Shown here one piece after another: positions 36,618 to 44,410 of a stretch of DNA of 47,850 bases. The notes under the pieces are model-generated. The model worked only from the letters and a program-made list of their open reading frames with translations, was not told the DNA's origin and made no database searches. Every line of letters starts with the position of its first letter. Position 1 is the stretch's first letter. This DNA is from Chara braunii. Its lineage: Eukaryota; Streptophyta; Charophyceae; Charales; Characeae. Made by a program: the position numbers and the translations under genes. The stretch covers positions 5,405,769 through 5,453,618 of the forward strand of contig BFEA01000019.1 in NCBI GenBank assembly GCA_003427395.1. The letters run 5' to 3'.

Positions 36618-38328
36618 CCACCGAAAGGTGGGTAGCCTAAAGCTTACCTGTTCACCCTTAGTGACTATTTCTGTCCTTAGCAAGGGATTCCCTGTGACAA
36701 TCCCTGCAAACTGTGCCATTTCTCACTGGGACTGGGGACTATCCCAGTGGAAATCAACCAGCATCATGGGCCAGCAGGGGAAAAAACTGGAACTGCTTAC
36801 CTGGATGGTGCATTATGATCAAGGCTGTTCAGGTCGGTGCTGGCAGTTATTCTGGGCTACTGGATGTTGCCACAAGCTCATCAAGTCGAGGACAGTAGTG
36901 GTTCAAGTGATGGTTCCACCAGCAGGATCATCGACAAAGTGGTACCATAGAGGAGAAATTGTCTCGCAGGACCATCAAAGCCATGAAAAAGTACCTTTGA
37001 CGGTGTAGGGCTTGGTTCGCTGATCGATGAGGTCACTTCTGGGAGGTGATAGATTCTGTCAAGCAGGAGAGAGGTACTCTGAGGTTGTTGCACTTGTGAT
37101 GGCCACAATCAGCGGTGCCGAGGAGTTGGGGTCTAGTTCCACCACCCACCGTTTGCGAAGGTTCTGAATGCGTCTGGACAAAGCAATTGTCCAGATGCAT
37201 TCAACATGTTAGGGGACGGCCAGTGGTGCAACGATCCTCTTAATGCCCGTTTCAATCATCTTACCTGCAATTCAATTTCACTAGATTCACATAAACAGCC
37301 CATACGTACCCGAACAGAAACACACACAGGCACATGTGCGCATGCACACACACATGTACATACGTACCCGAACAGAAACACGCACAGGCACATGTGCGCA
37401 TGCACACACACGTAACGTACACACGTAAATACCCGTGAGTGTTCAATGGAATGTTAACTTGTGCTGATGGAGATAGAAGATCTGCCAGCGATTGTCGATG
37501 GTGGAAACTGCTCGTTTGGGGTGGGCTGGTCTCATTCCTAATTTATGTACATTTTCGAGTGGTTGTGTCACACACTTCTCATCAATCGATACCCAATACC
37601 TTCAGATGAAAACTTACCTTTAGCAAGGTGTCCCCAATTTTGTTATTTGGATAGACAAGGTGTTCTAACCATTAGCAATCCATGCCAGACTGTCAGATGT
37701 TCAACATGTCTGTCGCTAGGGAGCCGTGCTGTCGTCCATTCTCTTATTCGTGTTTCACTGGTCGCTCGTTGACAGTTTCCGAAGCTCAGAGTTATGGGAA
37801 TGATATATTATTGGTTCTTGGTTTGCTTGGTTTGATTGGTTTTGTACAGACATGACACTGCTGGACTTCTGCATGTCGTTACCCTCGTCACATGAGGCAG
37901 GCGAGTACCTCACCCAGTACCTAGGTTCGTTGCCGGCCATTCAGGCTTTCAAAGCGGAGTTCTTGAAGCGTAAGGAGATGACGCCTTTGAATGTTATCCG
38001 TTCAGAGTTTCCCCTGAGTGAGGCGGTGATTACCGACCAGGCGAAGGGGAACGGCACTGGAGCTCTTGGTGGCGGCAATCAAACAGCGGCCTCGTCAAGG
38101 AGTGTTGCCCAGGAGGGGGCATCCGGCTCTGTTGAGAAGAAGGCCTGGGAGGAGAACGAGGATGGTACAGGGCAGCAAGGAGAAGCATCTGGTGAGGGAG
38201 GCACTGCGAGCAATGGTGGAAGGAAGAAGAAAGGACGGAAAGCGAAGAAGGTGGACCCATCGCTGCTTGGGTTCAACGTGCAGAGTAATCGAATAATGAT
38301 GGGGGAGATACAGATGATTGAGGACTGA
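9915..38328 (+). CDS. EXA1-like: Plant-type GYF-domain adaptor protein (EXA1/PSIG1-like), eight-exon gene model
   Basis: Model: 9915-10031, 12737-14053, 19704-19851, 20820-22115, 23051-27254, 29019-29278, 30809-30910, 37850-38328. Total 7923 nt, 2640 codons plus TGA, with the frame kept at all seven junctions. Seen in order: IPLSPQWL (about aa 16-23), RDRW/RERW-rich and Gly-rich region (40-450), YPRSKML (about 428), GYF domain (about 769-826), poly-Q (about 1256-1310), three W...SLxEI modules (about 1928-2240), acidic DDDMFW (about 2331), DFPTLAS (about 2364), GFRQWCEGHI (about 2463) and a C-terminus ending GEIQMIED. From family knowledge, these cytoplasmic proteins bind proline-rich ligands through GYF and eIF4E-family caps through a short motif, affecting translation, immunity and virus susceptibility in land plants. 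It is longer than land-plant homologues (roughly 1500-1800 aa) because of Q- and G-rich insertions. The start and the intron 2 acceptor are uncertain; family assignment is firm. Confidence 0.88.
10032..12736 (+). other. Intron 1 (2705 bp)
   Basis: GTATGC...TGCAG, phase 0. It holds a (TG)n(AG)n block at about 10107-10163, degenerate short repeats around GAGCTCTGCT (10480-10610) with a related piece at 11325-11400, poly-T runs, and three scattered copies of a TTTCCATGTTYTAG-like motif (near 11976, 12096 and 12367). A 23-bp direct repeat containing GCATAGAAGATATGACAA occurs at about 12200-12246. No exon-like segment is recognised. Confidence 0.7.
10107..10163. repeat. (TG)n(AG)n compound microsatellite
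   Basis: About 14 TG units followed by about 15 AG units. Confidence 0.97.
12737..14053 (+). CDS. Exon 2: R/D/G-rich N-terminal region with eIF4E-binding-like motif
   Basis: Acceptor AATGCAG|GAG at 12736/12737, donor GAG|GTGAGA at 14053/14054, both phase 0. It encodes 439 residues: SKERRKDFLREADNRKDWW, then repeated charged blocks (RRDKWKEEERE, RRERWKDGDRD, YRRDRWGD, RDRWGSD) that mirror the GRRDRW-type blocks of land-plant homologues, then long poly-Gly stretches and PGFSAGRGRA. Near the end YPRSKMLDVY (13901-13930) and PEGLVDLPPISHSEPLQPLALIP resemble the conserved YPRTKLLDVY segment. Strong purine bias (GGA/GAG/GGG) makes spurious long ORFs on other frames. The ORF extends upstream of 12737, but the TGCAG acceptor and the family alignment put the exon edge there; ATG 12731 would be a fallback internal start. 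Confidence 0.85.
14785..15510. repeat. Interspersed repeat family, copy A
   Basis: Starts with ACCACTAGTACCTCCGAGCC and a C/T-rich part, then A/G-rich stretches alternating with TACATTC...AGTG...CTCAGCGAGGGCATCTCAG. Two inner subunits (TACATTCCTCTTAAG...AGATCACGGATTCTG, about 15118-15194 and 15267-15343) are about 150 bp apart. Related sequence recurs at 31375-31500 and 33430-34760, so this is a dispersed element, probably non-autonomous; no ends or target duplications were identified. Confidence 0.7.
15514..15546. other. Nextera mosaic-end junction adapter (assembly artefact)
   Basis: AGATGTGTATAAGAGACAG at 15528-15546 is the 19-nt Tn5/Nextera mosaic end. The 14 bases before it (TCTTATACACATCT) are its reverse complement, giving the head-to-head mate-pair junction. 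It is followed at once by a (CT)n run. This is not natural sequence. Confidence 0.95.
15547..15590. repeat. (CT)n microsatellite next to adapter
   Basis: About 22 CT units directly after the adapter. The join between the left and right flanks is therefore untrustworthy. Confidence 0.95.
15917..16212. repeat. Microsatellite-bearing repeat family, copies in intron 2
   Basis: A (TG)n(GA)n tract (15917-15981) is followed by three units around ATCGATAGGATGARCAA (about 16006, 16075, 16149). The third continues AAATCAAATGAGTCTTCCG...AAAATATATACTACCACA into the next (TG)n block. The same unit is reiterated at 43.4-44.9 kb. Confidence 0.8.
16226..16387. repeat. (TG)n - N - (CA)n(GA)n microsatellite
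   Basis: A TG tract ends in GAGAGA, then N (16288), then CA and GA tracts. The change from TG to CA at the N suggests that two tracts or two strand orientations were joined by the assembler. Confidence 0.95.
17108..17303. repeat. Pair of 55-60 bp direct repeats
   Basis: CAGCCCCTCGTTTGTTGT...CTGCCTACGGTTTACCGGGCAG occurs at about 17108-17164 and 17238-17293, each followed by a (TA)n-rich tract. A hammerhead-like core lies between the two copies. Confidence 0.9.
17630..17800. repeat. Tandem duplication, about 90 bp
   Basis: TTTCATGAACAGTTGGGGAAG...GCAGTTGCAATGATGCATC (about 17632-17709) is repeated with changes at about 17723-17794. Confidence 0.88.
18428..18802. repeat. Degenerate tandem duplication, about 200 bp
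   Basis: Both copies contain TAGATCACCAGTCC, AGACATTGTCTTCC, GTGGATGCTT and CCATCACA in the same order (18523-18590 and 18725-18787). Confidence 0.85.
19704..19851 (+). CDS. Exon 3: acidic linker
   Basis: Encodes EGFDAHREDDFYDAPG...ARDEYD and ends at GATG|GTAAGA (19851/19852) in phase 1, which joins exactly to the phase-1 acceptor at 20820 (split Gly). Composition (D, E, L-rich with few rare residues) is coding-like, unlike the alternative frame. The 5' edge is unsettled. AAG at 19701-19703 gives the phase 0 needed to follow exon 2 directly. The better-looking CAG at 19690-19692 is phase 1 and would require an extra small exon in the 5.6-kb intron 2. Land-plant proteins carry a DIWKG-type segment here, which I could not find, so a missed micro-exon is a real possibility. 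Confidence 0.6.
20387..20521. repeat. (CA)n(GA)n and (GA)n microsatellites in intron 3
   Basis: A CA/GA compound tract at 20387-20423 and a GA tract at about 20501-20521. They lie 5' of exon 4 and are part of an open frame, but not part of the protein model. Confidence 0.93.
20820..22115 (+). CDS. Exon 4: RxxW-rich region and GYF domain
   Basis: Acceptor ATGCAG|GT at 20819/20820 and donor GAGG|GTAAGT at 22115/22116, both phase 1. The first 240 residues are rich in WRR, WRT and RREER blocks (for example GDDEVGSYRRDERWRTTERL). The GYF domain follows at 21542-21715: FLYYKDPQGDVQGPF, then DIVGWFEAGFF, then PFVPLGTVMPHLK. The core Gly-Pro-Phe and the Trp-Phe-Glu-Ala-Gly signature are present; the second residue of the eponymous Gly-Tyr-Phe is Phe. 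RLPPGFD after the domain matches the plant family. The ORF runs open into the intron on both sides, so splice sites and phase were used to trim it. Confidence 0.92.
23051..27254 (+). CDS. Exon 5: long Q-rich region, SLxEI modules and acidic DDDMFW motif
   Basis: Acceptor CTTGCAG|AT (23050/23051, phase 1, split Asp) and donor GAAAG|GTTAGC (27254/27255, phase 2). About 1401 residues. Early segment RGSVDRGHLWRTGPF; HMRRQLQQQF and LILRKMQEQQLIRPGNPLD resemble the plant EXA1 core. Poly-Gln with scattered His lies at about 23938-24110. Three modules follow: VWKAPTMRVKSLAEIQQEE (from 25951), VWRGASATGAKSLREI (from 26104), AWQRNVGKPVSLREIQEAE (from 26758). A Lys/Arg patch KSRKRRGGKGK (about 26530) may be a nuclear or RNA-binding patch. 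The acidic FDDDDDDDMFWDYGED (about 27162-27209) precedes the donor. The ORF runs to 27321, but continuing past 27254 would lose the conserved DFPTLAS join. Confidence 0.92.
23938..24110 (+). repeat. Coding CAG repeat (poly-Gln)
   Basis: Mostly CAG with some CAA and CAC codons in exon 5, encoding Q-runs interrupted by His, Ala, Val and Pro. A likely site of length polymorphism. Confidence 0.95.
27398..28580. repeat. Intron 5 duplications
   Basis: A 102-bp tandem duplication (28260-28361 and 28362-28461, both starting GGTCTGGAAACTGGCCGCCT) differs at only a few bases and looks recent. A looser pair of about 75 bp (GGTTGGGTTC.../GAAGTACTGACT versus GAAAGTACTGGCT) lies at about 27398-27470 and 27703-27785. 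Confidence 0.88.
29019..29278 (+). CDS. Exon 6: DFPTLAS segment
   Basis: Acceptor GTATGCAG|G at 29018/29019 completes the Arg codon split by intron 5 (AG|G). The exon reads RFTDFPTLASGKVTRG, continues through DVMDFPALTSANPTANAK, and ends ...KKAGTADG at GATG|GTATGT (29278/29279, phase 1). DFPTLA after an acidic FW motif is a landmark of the plant EXA1 family; here it occurs twice in variant form (DFPTLAS, DFPALTS). Low-complexity Lys/Ala follows, as in homologues. Exon length is 260 nt. The ATG upstream of 29019 in the same frame is not used in this model. Confidence 0.85.
29620..30270 (-). pseudogene. Unidentified minus-strand coding-like region in intron 6
   Basis: Three overlapping minus-strand frames carry protein-like, Trp-rich text: GRKFRWTGEADFDAAWWFEL (near 30160-30100), LVKAVCEGGYTFPWRDTPIK (near 30055-29995), and GKWDSYQWRSQRSDFKKFRP through VNWWFKEKVEQALNRGP (29930-29720). 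The composition is unlike the neighbouring low-complexity shadows, and the order is what one frameshifted gene would give. I do not recognise the family. It may be a decayed transposon or lineage-specific gene inserted in the GYF intron. Confidence 0.4.
30507..30600. repeat. (CT)n microsatellite with an assembly N
   Basis: About 94 bp of CT with an N at 30560, then GTGTGAGTGTG. Open frames reading SLSLS are artefacts. Confidence 0.97.
30809..30910 (+). CDS. Exon 7: conserved GFRQWC helix
   Basis: A 102-nt exon with acceptor AATTGCAG|GA (30808/30809) and donor GATG|GTAATT (30910/30911), phase 1 on both sides. It encodes TVAAALTAGAALSQGTGFRQ and continues WCEGHIKKLTGND. GFRxWC followed by a basic-hydrophobic helix is the start of the conserved C-terminal block in plant homologues (GFRDWCRSE...LLGSED in land plants, from memory). 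Its junction with exon 8 gives GNDDMTLLDFC, aligned with the family pattern GSEDTSVLEFC, which supports direct splicing across the 6.9-kb intron 7. Confidence 0.85.
31375..31500. repeat. Interspersed repeat family, copy B (partial)
   Basis: CCTGAATTTCACTGCG...CGAGTTTTG...GGGTCCC...CTGGTACTCTTCACG matches the order of motifs at 14815-14895 in copy A. The rest of the element is not evident. Confidence 0.6.
31640..32630. other. GC-rich block in intron 7, unidentified
   Basis: Sharply more GC-rich than its surroundings from about 31840 to 32600. A short + frame (31640-31828) reads LPDYPTYSWCTQQDHFDSRR and then stops. This may be an inserted element, but I recognise no domain or terminal repeats. 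Confidence 0.35.
32640..32696. repeat. Poly-A/poly-T capped hairpin
   Basis: A12 plus GGGGTTGTAGGG (32640-32663), a 9-nt loop, then CCCTACAACCCC plus T12 (32673-32696): a perfect 24-bp stem. It lies at the boundary between the GC-rich block and AT-rich sequence. Confidence 0.95.
32947..33300. repeat. Inverted tetranucleotide arrays around (TG)n
   Basis: (TTGA)n at 32947-32968 faces (CAAT)n at about 33189-33233 and 33277-33298, with (TG)n (32967-33018), a GC-rich GGAGCTG stretch and (AG)n (33101-33125) between. Transcription across it could fold back. Confidence 0.9.
33430..34760. repeat. Interspersed repeat family, main cluster
   Basis: At least six degenerate subunits of the form GCAGYTGGATRCA...GTGTGAG...TGCCCTCA...GGGCGTTTCAGC start near 33447, 33579, 33745, 34281, 34485 and 34621, separated by A/G-rich spacers. 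Pairs at 34281-34380 and 34485-34580 are very similar (CAGTCAGGTCATCAGACTG). A 30-bp palindrome lies at 34110-34139. It matches copy A at 14785-15510. Confidence 0.75.
34110..34139. repeat. 30-bp perfect palindrome
   Basis: AGGTAGTGGTGGTTT followed directly by its reverse complement, centre at TTTAAA. Its left half recurs at about 35010-35023 (AGAAAGGTAGTGGTGG), where the right half is absent. Confidence 0.97.
35751..35850. repeat. Tandem duplication, about 50 bp
   Basis: CTGCAAGATAGCT...CGGATACATTCCAATGGATG...GAGGGATAAG occurs twice; the first copy has four extra bases (AGCT). Confidence 0.95.
36508..37412. repeat. Three-copy direct repeat plus (GA)n
   Basis: GAACAGAAACACGCACAGGC followed by ACATGTGC occurs at about 36518, 37313 and 37370; the last two are tandem. 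A (GA)n tract lies at 36573-36617. A hairpin GAATGCGTCTGGACAA / TTGTCCAGATGCATTC lies at 37166-37202. Confidence 0.88.
37850..38328 (+). CDS. Exon 8: conserved C-terminus and stop
   Basis: Acceptor TTTGTACAG|AC at 37849/37850 completes Asp (G|AC). The exon encodes MTLLDFCMSLPSSHEAGEYL, a helical block to about ...FLKRKEM, a low-complexity G/E/S/K linker, KKKGRKAKKVDPSLLG, and the terminal block LGFNVQSNRIMMGEIQMIED, then TGA at 38326-38328. The last twenty residues are nearly invariant in this plant family, so the stop is secure. An ATG at 37852 can make this exon look like a free-standing 158-codon gene, but it is only the end of the GYF protein. No clear AATAAA was found close downstream. 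Confidence 0.92.
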
Positions 38329-40690
38329 GGAGGTCGATTTTGGGAGCAGTATCGGATAGAGAGATGTGGGGGTTTGGAGAGGGAGTGTGAGCGAGCAAGG
38401 TAGGGAGGAGCTCTGATCATCTCTGCAGTTGTGTTATTCTCTTCTGTGCTCTAGGGTCAGTTGCGCTCCGTGCACAACTCTGTGCCCCTGTACTGATAGC
38501 TTTTGAAATTCTTTAGGATCGTAGGATATGACGATTTGCCGAGGGCTCCATTTCCCTGAAGACGATGACGATGTGGGAATCGCATTGGCCATACTTCTTT
38601 TTGGCTTTTGTGTTTTCTGACTTGGCCTTCCATTATTCTGTTTGTTATCTCTATCTTGAATCAATGGAGCATTGCACCATGCCATCCATCCTCTCTCCTG
38701 TTCCTGGCCTCCCTCTCGTCGTCTTTTCCACTCCAGGGTACAACACGGAACTCAGCAGCTTTTTTCATCTACGAAGTTTTTTTTTTTTTTTTTTCCCAAT
38801 GTTTCCTCCATGCTGTCCGATGCCAGTGCGGTTTGTCTTCCTCCTGATTTGCTGCCTCCACTGTCTTGGTTTGCTACCTGGTGCACCCGAACCAACCGTA
38901 TTGGTAGCAACCGGTGCATCTATTTTTGTGCTTATCGGGTGCGCCCTCAACCAACCGTATTGGTAGCAAGCGGTGCATCTTTGTGGGTTGTCTGATACCC
39001 GCATCTGCTGTCGTGCTCAGTGAATGTCAGCTTTGGTGTATCTGTTGTGTATGTATGATGATGTCGTGTACGGACTCCGGAGGGATGCATGTGCATGTTT
39101 GTTGGAGAGTGTGTCATTGGTTGATTGAGGAGAGTGTGGCGTTGTGTGATTGAGGAGAGCGTGGCATTGGTTGATTGAGGAGAGTTGTTGCCAAATTAGG
39201 CAGTACTTGTCACCGCAAAGAGTCTCGTCTGCGGCAGTTCTTGTTGGAGACGTGCTATATTGTTTGACTGAGAGGAGAGCTGGTAGCCACTGGTATTCTT
39301 CCTGTATAAGGGGAAAATGGCTCGTCTGTTGCTGTGCTTGTCTGCGATTGTGAATCAGGAAGCGCACAAGCAGTCCCTTCAGATCTGCAGTTCCCTTGAG
39401 ATCTGCAGTTCACCACGGTAAAAACATGTGGGGTAATTCTTGAAGTTCTGTCTGACGGGCAAATTTTGCTTGGCAGATCTTCAACATAGATACCTGCTGA
39501 TCAACACGTCAACAGTTCAAGACTCAGAACTGCATCGTGTGGATTTTGAGACGGCCCATGCTTGTGTATATTACTTGGAGACAGGAACGGAAATGGGAAC
39601 GCCTGGTAGCCGGTATGCCAGGTGTTCTGATGGGTGTCGTACCTTTGTGTATCGGCGTTGGCGATGGTTGTTTCTCTACTGGCTTACTTAATCTCCACCT
39701 CGTTTACTTCTCATTTGGTGTGTTTTTGTTGAAACCTTCGTCTTTGTTTTTCTTTTTCTTTTTCTTTTTTTTTTCTTCTTTTTTTTTTTTAACCTTCGTC
39801 TTGATGTGGAACTTGAAGTTGCAACTCTTTCAAGACGAGGAGATGCTACGAAAGCGACAAAGCAATTGCGCTTCAGCTTCAGGCCAATTATGATCTGGGG
39901 CTTGTGAACGTTTGTGGGGATCATTCCTTATGCGCTTTTTTTTATCGTCGGATGTTTGCAGTGAATAGGCCAAGGTGAGAATGGCTAGGAGTACTCTGGT
40001 TTACGCGCTTCAAATGAAAGTCTGTATTTCGTTTTTGAGAAGCTTTGCATACCTCATTCAATTGAATGTCTCGCTGTTGTCTTCTCTGCTTTATTTTTCT
40101 CTGCAAGTCCGTGGATCATTCCCGAAATTCCGCTTTCCTGCCAGTATTTGCCTAGTGCCGTCTGCCCAAAATTGAAACGAGAGAGGTCGAGTCACACAGA
40201 TGTTTTGAGATGATGACTCGAGTGCAGCTGATGAACGCTGTACTGCGGTTGTAGCTTGTCTTTTCAGATGTTGTGAAACTTCTAGCAGCTTTTCCTCTTA
40301 AAATGAGACTGCCCACGAGGCTTTCTTCCCTCCTAGCCTCCGTCCTCCTATCCTTCCTCACCAGACAGCTGTTTACCGGAAACCTCAAATGCACCGGAGG
40401 ACGATATTACATTCTATCTCCTCCAATGCTTCCTCGCCTTTGCCCCCTGGTGCACCATTGATGTACGCATTTGTTTGAGAACTATGTGCACCTGGCAGGT
40501 GTGCGTGCACCACGTGCATCGCGCATGTGCGCGCTGTGTATCATAATGCGTCGGTGCACGCGTAACTGCGGGGCATGACCCAAGGCGGTGCACCCGGTGT
40601 GCAACCTTTTTTTTTTTGTTATGCTGTCTGTGCTGCGTTGCACATTACAGTGCCAAAATCCTGCGTTTGTGTGATTCCCCCACCTGGTAG
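38329..40690. other. Region downstream of the GYF gene; no gene recognised
   Basis: Begins with the unplaced 3' UTR. A duplicated AACCAACCGTATTGGTAGCA followed by CGGTGCATCT lies at about 38891-38927 and 38947-38983. Three copies of TTGATTGAGGAGAG-like sequence lie at 39118-39186. Poly-T runs at 38777-38795 and 39743-39791. GTGCACC-type motifs cluster at 40450-40610. Open frames are low-complexity. Confidence 0.45.
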
Positions 40691-40696
40691 AGCTTT

Positions 40697-40699
<3 letters not shown>

Positions 40700-40751
<52 letters not shown>

Positions 40752-40798
40752 GCACACACACGCACACGCACACACAAACACAAACACACACACAAAAG
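40700..40798. repeat. (CT)n(CA)n compound microsatellite
   Basis: The reverse-complement arrangement of the (TG)n(AG)n blocks elsewhere in the window. Confidence 0.95.
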
Positions 40799-40826
40799 CA
40801 AACGAGTGCAACATATTTGAACAAAC

Positions 40827-42420
40827 TTGCAAATTTCAATAAACAGGATTGAAATTGGAAGGGAGGCATTGGAATTCAGCAAACAGAAGGGTGAAACGCG
40901 GCTGTACGCACCTGCAGGTGGTATGGTGGATGCACAGTTTATGCACGAAACACCAATAGGCAAGAAAAAAAACACACATAGCACATTGCACCACACCATC
41001 ATCAGTTCACCGATCACGTCCCCCTGTAATAAGCAGACGACATGTGCAAGTGAACAACAGCAGTGGGATCAGATTGCAAAGTTCATAACTTCAGAGTGTT
41101 CACAACTTCACAAGCTCACATCTATTCAGAATTCCGCCCTCCTTTTGCGTCCTTCCCCGTCGGTTGAGGAGCCGTGTCCTCTGTTGTTTATTTTTCCACA
41201 ATTTCTGCTGGTGGACGCGTCCCCCGTACCATGCACCCATGTGCAGTGCCCATGCCCGTTCCTCCGTTTACGACACCGAGGGCGAGGGCTGAGAATGGCC
41301 AAATATCTGCATCTCCCATTCTCTATACTGCACAGGCTTTAAGCACTTGTGCGAGTCGTTTTCCTTCGAGCGCAAGAGGGTTATGTCCTTGGCCTTGCAC
41401 TTATGGTCTTCGTCCTCGTCATTTCACTGCCAAGTTCGCACAAGCAGTGCCCCTCCATCCACCTCTTCCACCTCCATGTCATCAGCGGTGTCCGCTGCGT
41501 TATCATCGTTGGACACCGCCGACGCTAACCACATTTTGTACCACTCTTTGACCTAGTATGCCTCCACTGGTTGGTCATGTGGACCTACTCCTGATCACCA
41601 TGGGTGTTACGCCAGATCGATTGGGTGTTCCAAGTGTTGAGCTCCAACTTCGAGAGTCTCTATCGCATAAGCTTTGTGTCGTTCTCTGAAAATGAGCTCA
41701 TAAACAAAGATGAATTAATAAAAGAAACAAGTTTCCTATATGAAATGGAATCAATGGGAATAAAAGTACATTGTTCTCGTGGACTAGAAGGCATTACAAA
41801 TGCTTTTTGTTTTTAAACAGAGATTTTGATAATTGAGCTCTCAAAGCCAAAGCAATCTAATATACTCGGAAAAAAGCCACGGTTGTAGGCTCGATAGCTA
41901 GAGAGAGATTAATTACTCCAATGGTACTTTTTTTGAAGTTTTTTCTATTTTTTCAACCATCGCTTCAGTTTTTGGCGATATGGTTGTATGTCATAGAAAA
42001 CCAGTTCATTTCGTTTTATTTGAAATTATTTCTCATTTTCCAATTTCGGTCGCATGACGACCAGTTTGCTTGGCGAATTTTCTTATTTCCAATTTTACAT
42101 AGATTATCATTAGTATCATTATAATATAAGATTAGACAATAGAAATATATGATCTGTATATATTTAATATCTATGCCAGTGTCACATGGGGATGTGAGGC
42201 TGCCAGTGTCACATGCGGCACATCCACTGCTCTCAACAATTTGAATGGCCTTTGGAGGTGGAGTCAATTGTCGACTTGGCGGCAGAGATCTTCAAGAGTG
42301 GCTTTGTCTTTCGGCATCCACGACAAGGTCAGAGCTCAGCCAAGGGCTGGCTATTCCCAGTGATGCCCTTTCACGACGAGCTGGAGAGTAAAGCCAAATG
42401 TTGAAACCCGTATAACCTTA
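40827..42420 (+). other. Unrecognised region with weak coding-like frames
   Basis: Several overlapping + frames at 41000-41556 include Ser/Thr/Pro-rich text (for example SSAPPSTSSTSMSSAVSAAL near 41440-41500), but no start, splice pattern or domain fits together. From 41600 to 42170 the DNA turns AT-rich. A short direct repeat GCCAGTGTCACATG lies at 42175 and 42203. I do not call a gene. Confidence 0.25.
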
Positions 42421-42780
42421 GGATCCTGCTTTGTTAGTGTACAATATCGGTACTCCGGGTTGAGCATGGACCATAATCTATGCAGTGGAATGCTGGGGTC
42501 AAACTGTTGAGGCAAGGCATCCTTTGGAGGAGCATATCCATCTTAAAGTAGAGATTCGACATTCTGGCACACGGGCCATCAACCGCGTGTAACAGTTCCA
42601 TGGCAGAGACATCACTGCAAGGGTCTTCTCAACCTTTTACCAAAAGTCGGTGTTTGCCAGCATGATGGAAGTGACCTCACGGAAAGCGGCGAGCTGGTCT
42701 GTTCTCACCATCTTATCCAGCCAGACCTTGTTGCAGATGCACTTCTCGAATGCATTCCTCCTCCTCCTCAATGAAGCCAG
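42421..42780 (-). pseudogene. hAT-like transposase relic
   Basis: Read on the minus strand from 42780: NAFEKCICNKVWLDKMVRTD, then FREVTSIMLANTDFW, a stop (TAA at about 42634-42636), KVEKTLAVMSLP. After a one- or two-base frame change comes VDGPCARMSNLYFKMDMLLQ. The pattern of a VTSxx...FW...KTL...VDG...MSxLYxxMD segment resembles the conserved region before the C-terminal dimerisation domain of plant hAT (Ac-like) transposases and DUF659-type proteins. An internal stop plus frameshift make it a dead fragment. Family assignment is by pattern memory only. Confidence 0.5.
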
Positions 42781-43399
42781 CATGTCGTGACTTATGTCGA
42801 ATGGGGTGATTCGTCAGACGCTTCAACTTCAATTTATGGGATAATTTGTCGCAGAGGGCCCTCTCCTTATCCACATTCGTGACAAGTTTGCCAACAATCA
42901 GCAGCCGCCGTCATGCAATTCAGGGTATGCTCAGCGCAGCCAACATGAAAAATTTGAGGGTGAGCGGCCTTTACCATCTTACACTTTCACACTCTTACGT
43001 TATCAATGACAACGCTGACCACCACAGTTGGGGCAATGTCCTCGATCACTCCAAGGATCTTTAAATAAGCTGCTGTGTTTTCATACACACCGTTTTCCAA
43101 AAAACAGTTTCTAGCCGGGATTAAATCGTCAATATCCGGATGGGGGCACTTGCGTTTCTCAAACGTAACCGTCCAACATCCCGTGACCTGCCACTTTCAA
43201 GCCATAGCTACGTCGGACGGGATATAGGACCGAATCCGGACCTCGAAACACGGACCTCCTGGGCCCTTTTGGACTCTCGGAACACCGAAATTCTCCGAAG
43301 AATCTAGACTGGTTCGGATTTGTTTTCGGATGCTTATCAGGATACCCCATATTTGTCGGGGAAAAAAAAAAAAAAAAACCTCGTACATATATGCATTGC

Positions 43400-43674
43400 C
43401 TCGGTGTGTGTGCAAGGTGAGCAAAATCGGAATAAATCTCCAGCCAGAACATGGAAAATACACTGCCTCACTTCTTTTTCTTTTTTTCTTTCCATATACG
43501 TATCAACAAAGTTGCCTGCCAATGTGCAGAATGAAAAGGAATCTTCCGCAATAACATAGGAAGATACACCGCTAAGGACAAATACATTAAAAAGGAATTC
43601 CGGTGTGAGTATGGACAAAGGTGTTGTCAAATGCAAATGTCGCCGCATATGCACGTGCACGCTCGCGCATGCAC

Positions 43675-43732
<58 letters not shown>

Positions 43733-43755
43733 ATGTAAGTCTCCAATCTCGTGGC

Positions 43756-43793
<38 letters not shown>

Positions 43794-43986
43794 AGGTGAG
43801 TCTCAAATCTCATGGCTAGAGAGAGAAAACAGGTGAGTCTCTAATCTCGTGGCTGACCTCATGGTACTTGCATTGATAGGATGAGCAAAATCGAATGAAT
43901 CTACCGCTAGAACATATTGATAGGATGAGCAAAATCGAATGAATCTACCGCTAGAACATTAAAATATACACTGCCACACGTGTGCA

Positions 43987-44027
<41 letters not shown>

Positions 44028-44151
44028 AAAAAAAAACAGGTAAGTCTCCAATCCCGCGGCTGACCTCATGGTACTTCCATCAATAGGATGAGCAAAATGG
44101 AATGAATCTACCGCTAGAATATGAAAATATGCACTGCTACATGTGTGTGTT

Positions 44152-44236
<85 letters not shown>

Positions 44237-44375
44237 CAATAGGTAAGTCTTCAATCTTGCGGTTGACCTCGTGAGGAAAATCGAATGAATCCACCACTAG
44301 AACATGAAAATATACATTGCCACACGTGTGTGTGCGTGTGCGTGTGCGTGTATGCGCGTGTGTGTGTATGTGCGC

Positions 44376-44410
<35 letters not shown>

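Larger units (their letters stand above)
30911..37849 (+). other. Intron 7 (6939 bp), repeat-rich
   Basis: GTAATT...TACAG, phase 1. From 5' to 3' it holds an interspersed-repeat relative at 31375-31500, a GC-rich block at 31840-32600, a poly-A/poly-T hairpin at 32640-32696, inverted tetranucleotide arrays (32947-33233), the main copy of the interspersed family (33430-34760), a 51-bp tandem duplication (about 35751-35850), a (GA)n block (36573-36617), and direct repeats at 36508 and 37302-37412. I see no conserved coding segment, and the flanking exons join in frame without one. Confidence 0.7.

Noticed and set aside
36700-37010. Coding-like text (SSGSSDGSTSRIIDKVV) in intron 7
   Set aside because: Stops interrupt it, no splice-site pair fits, and exons 7 and 8 join without it.
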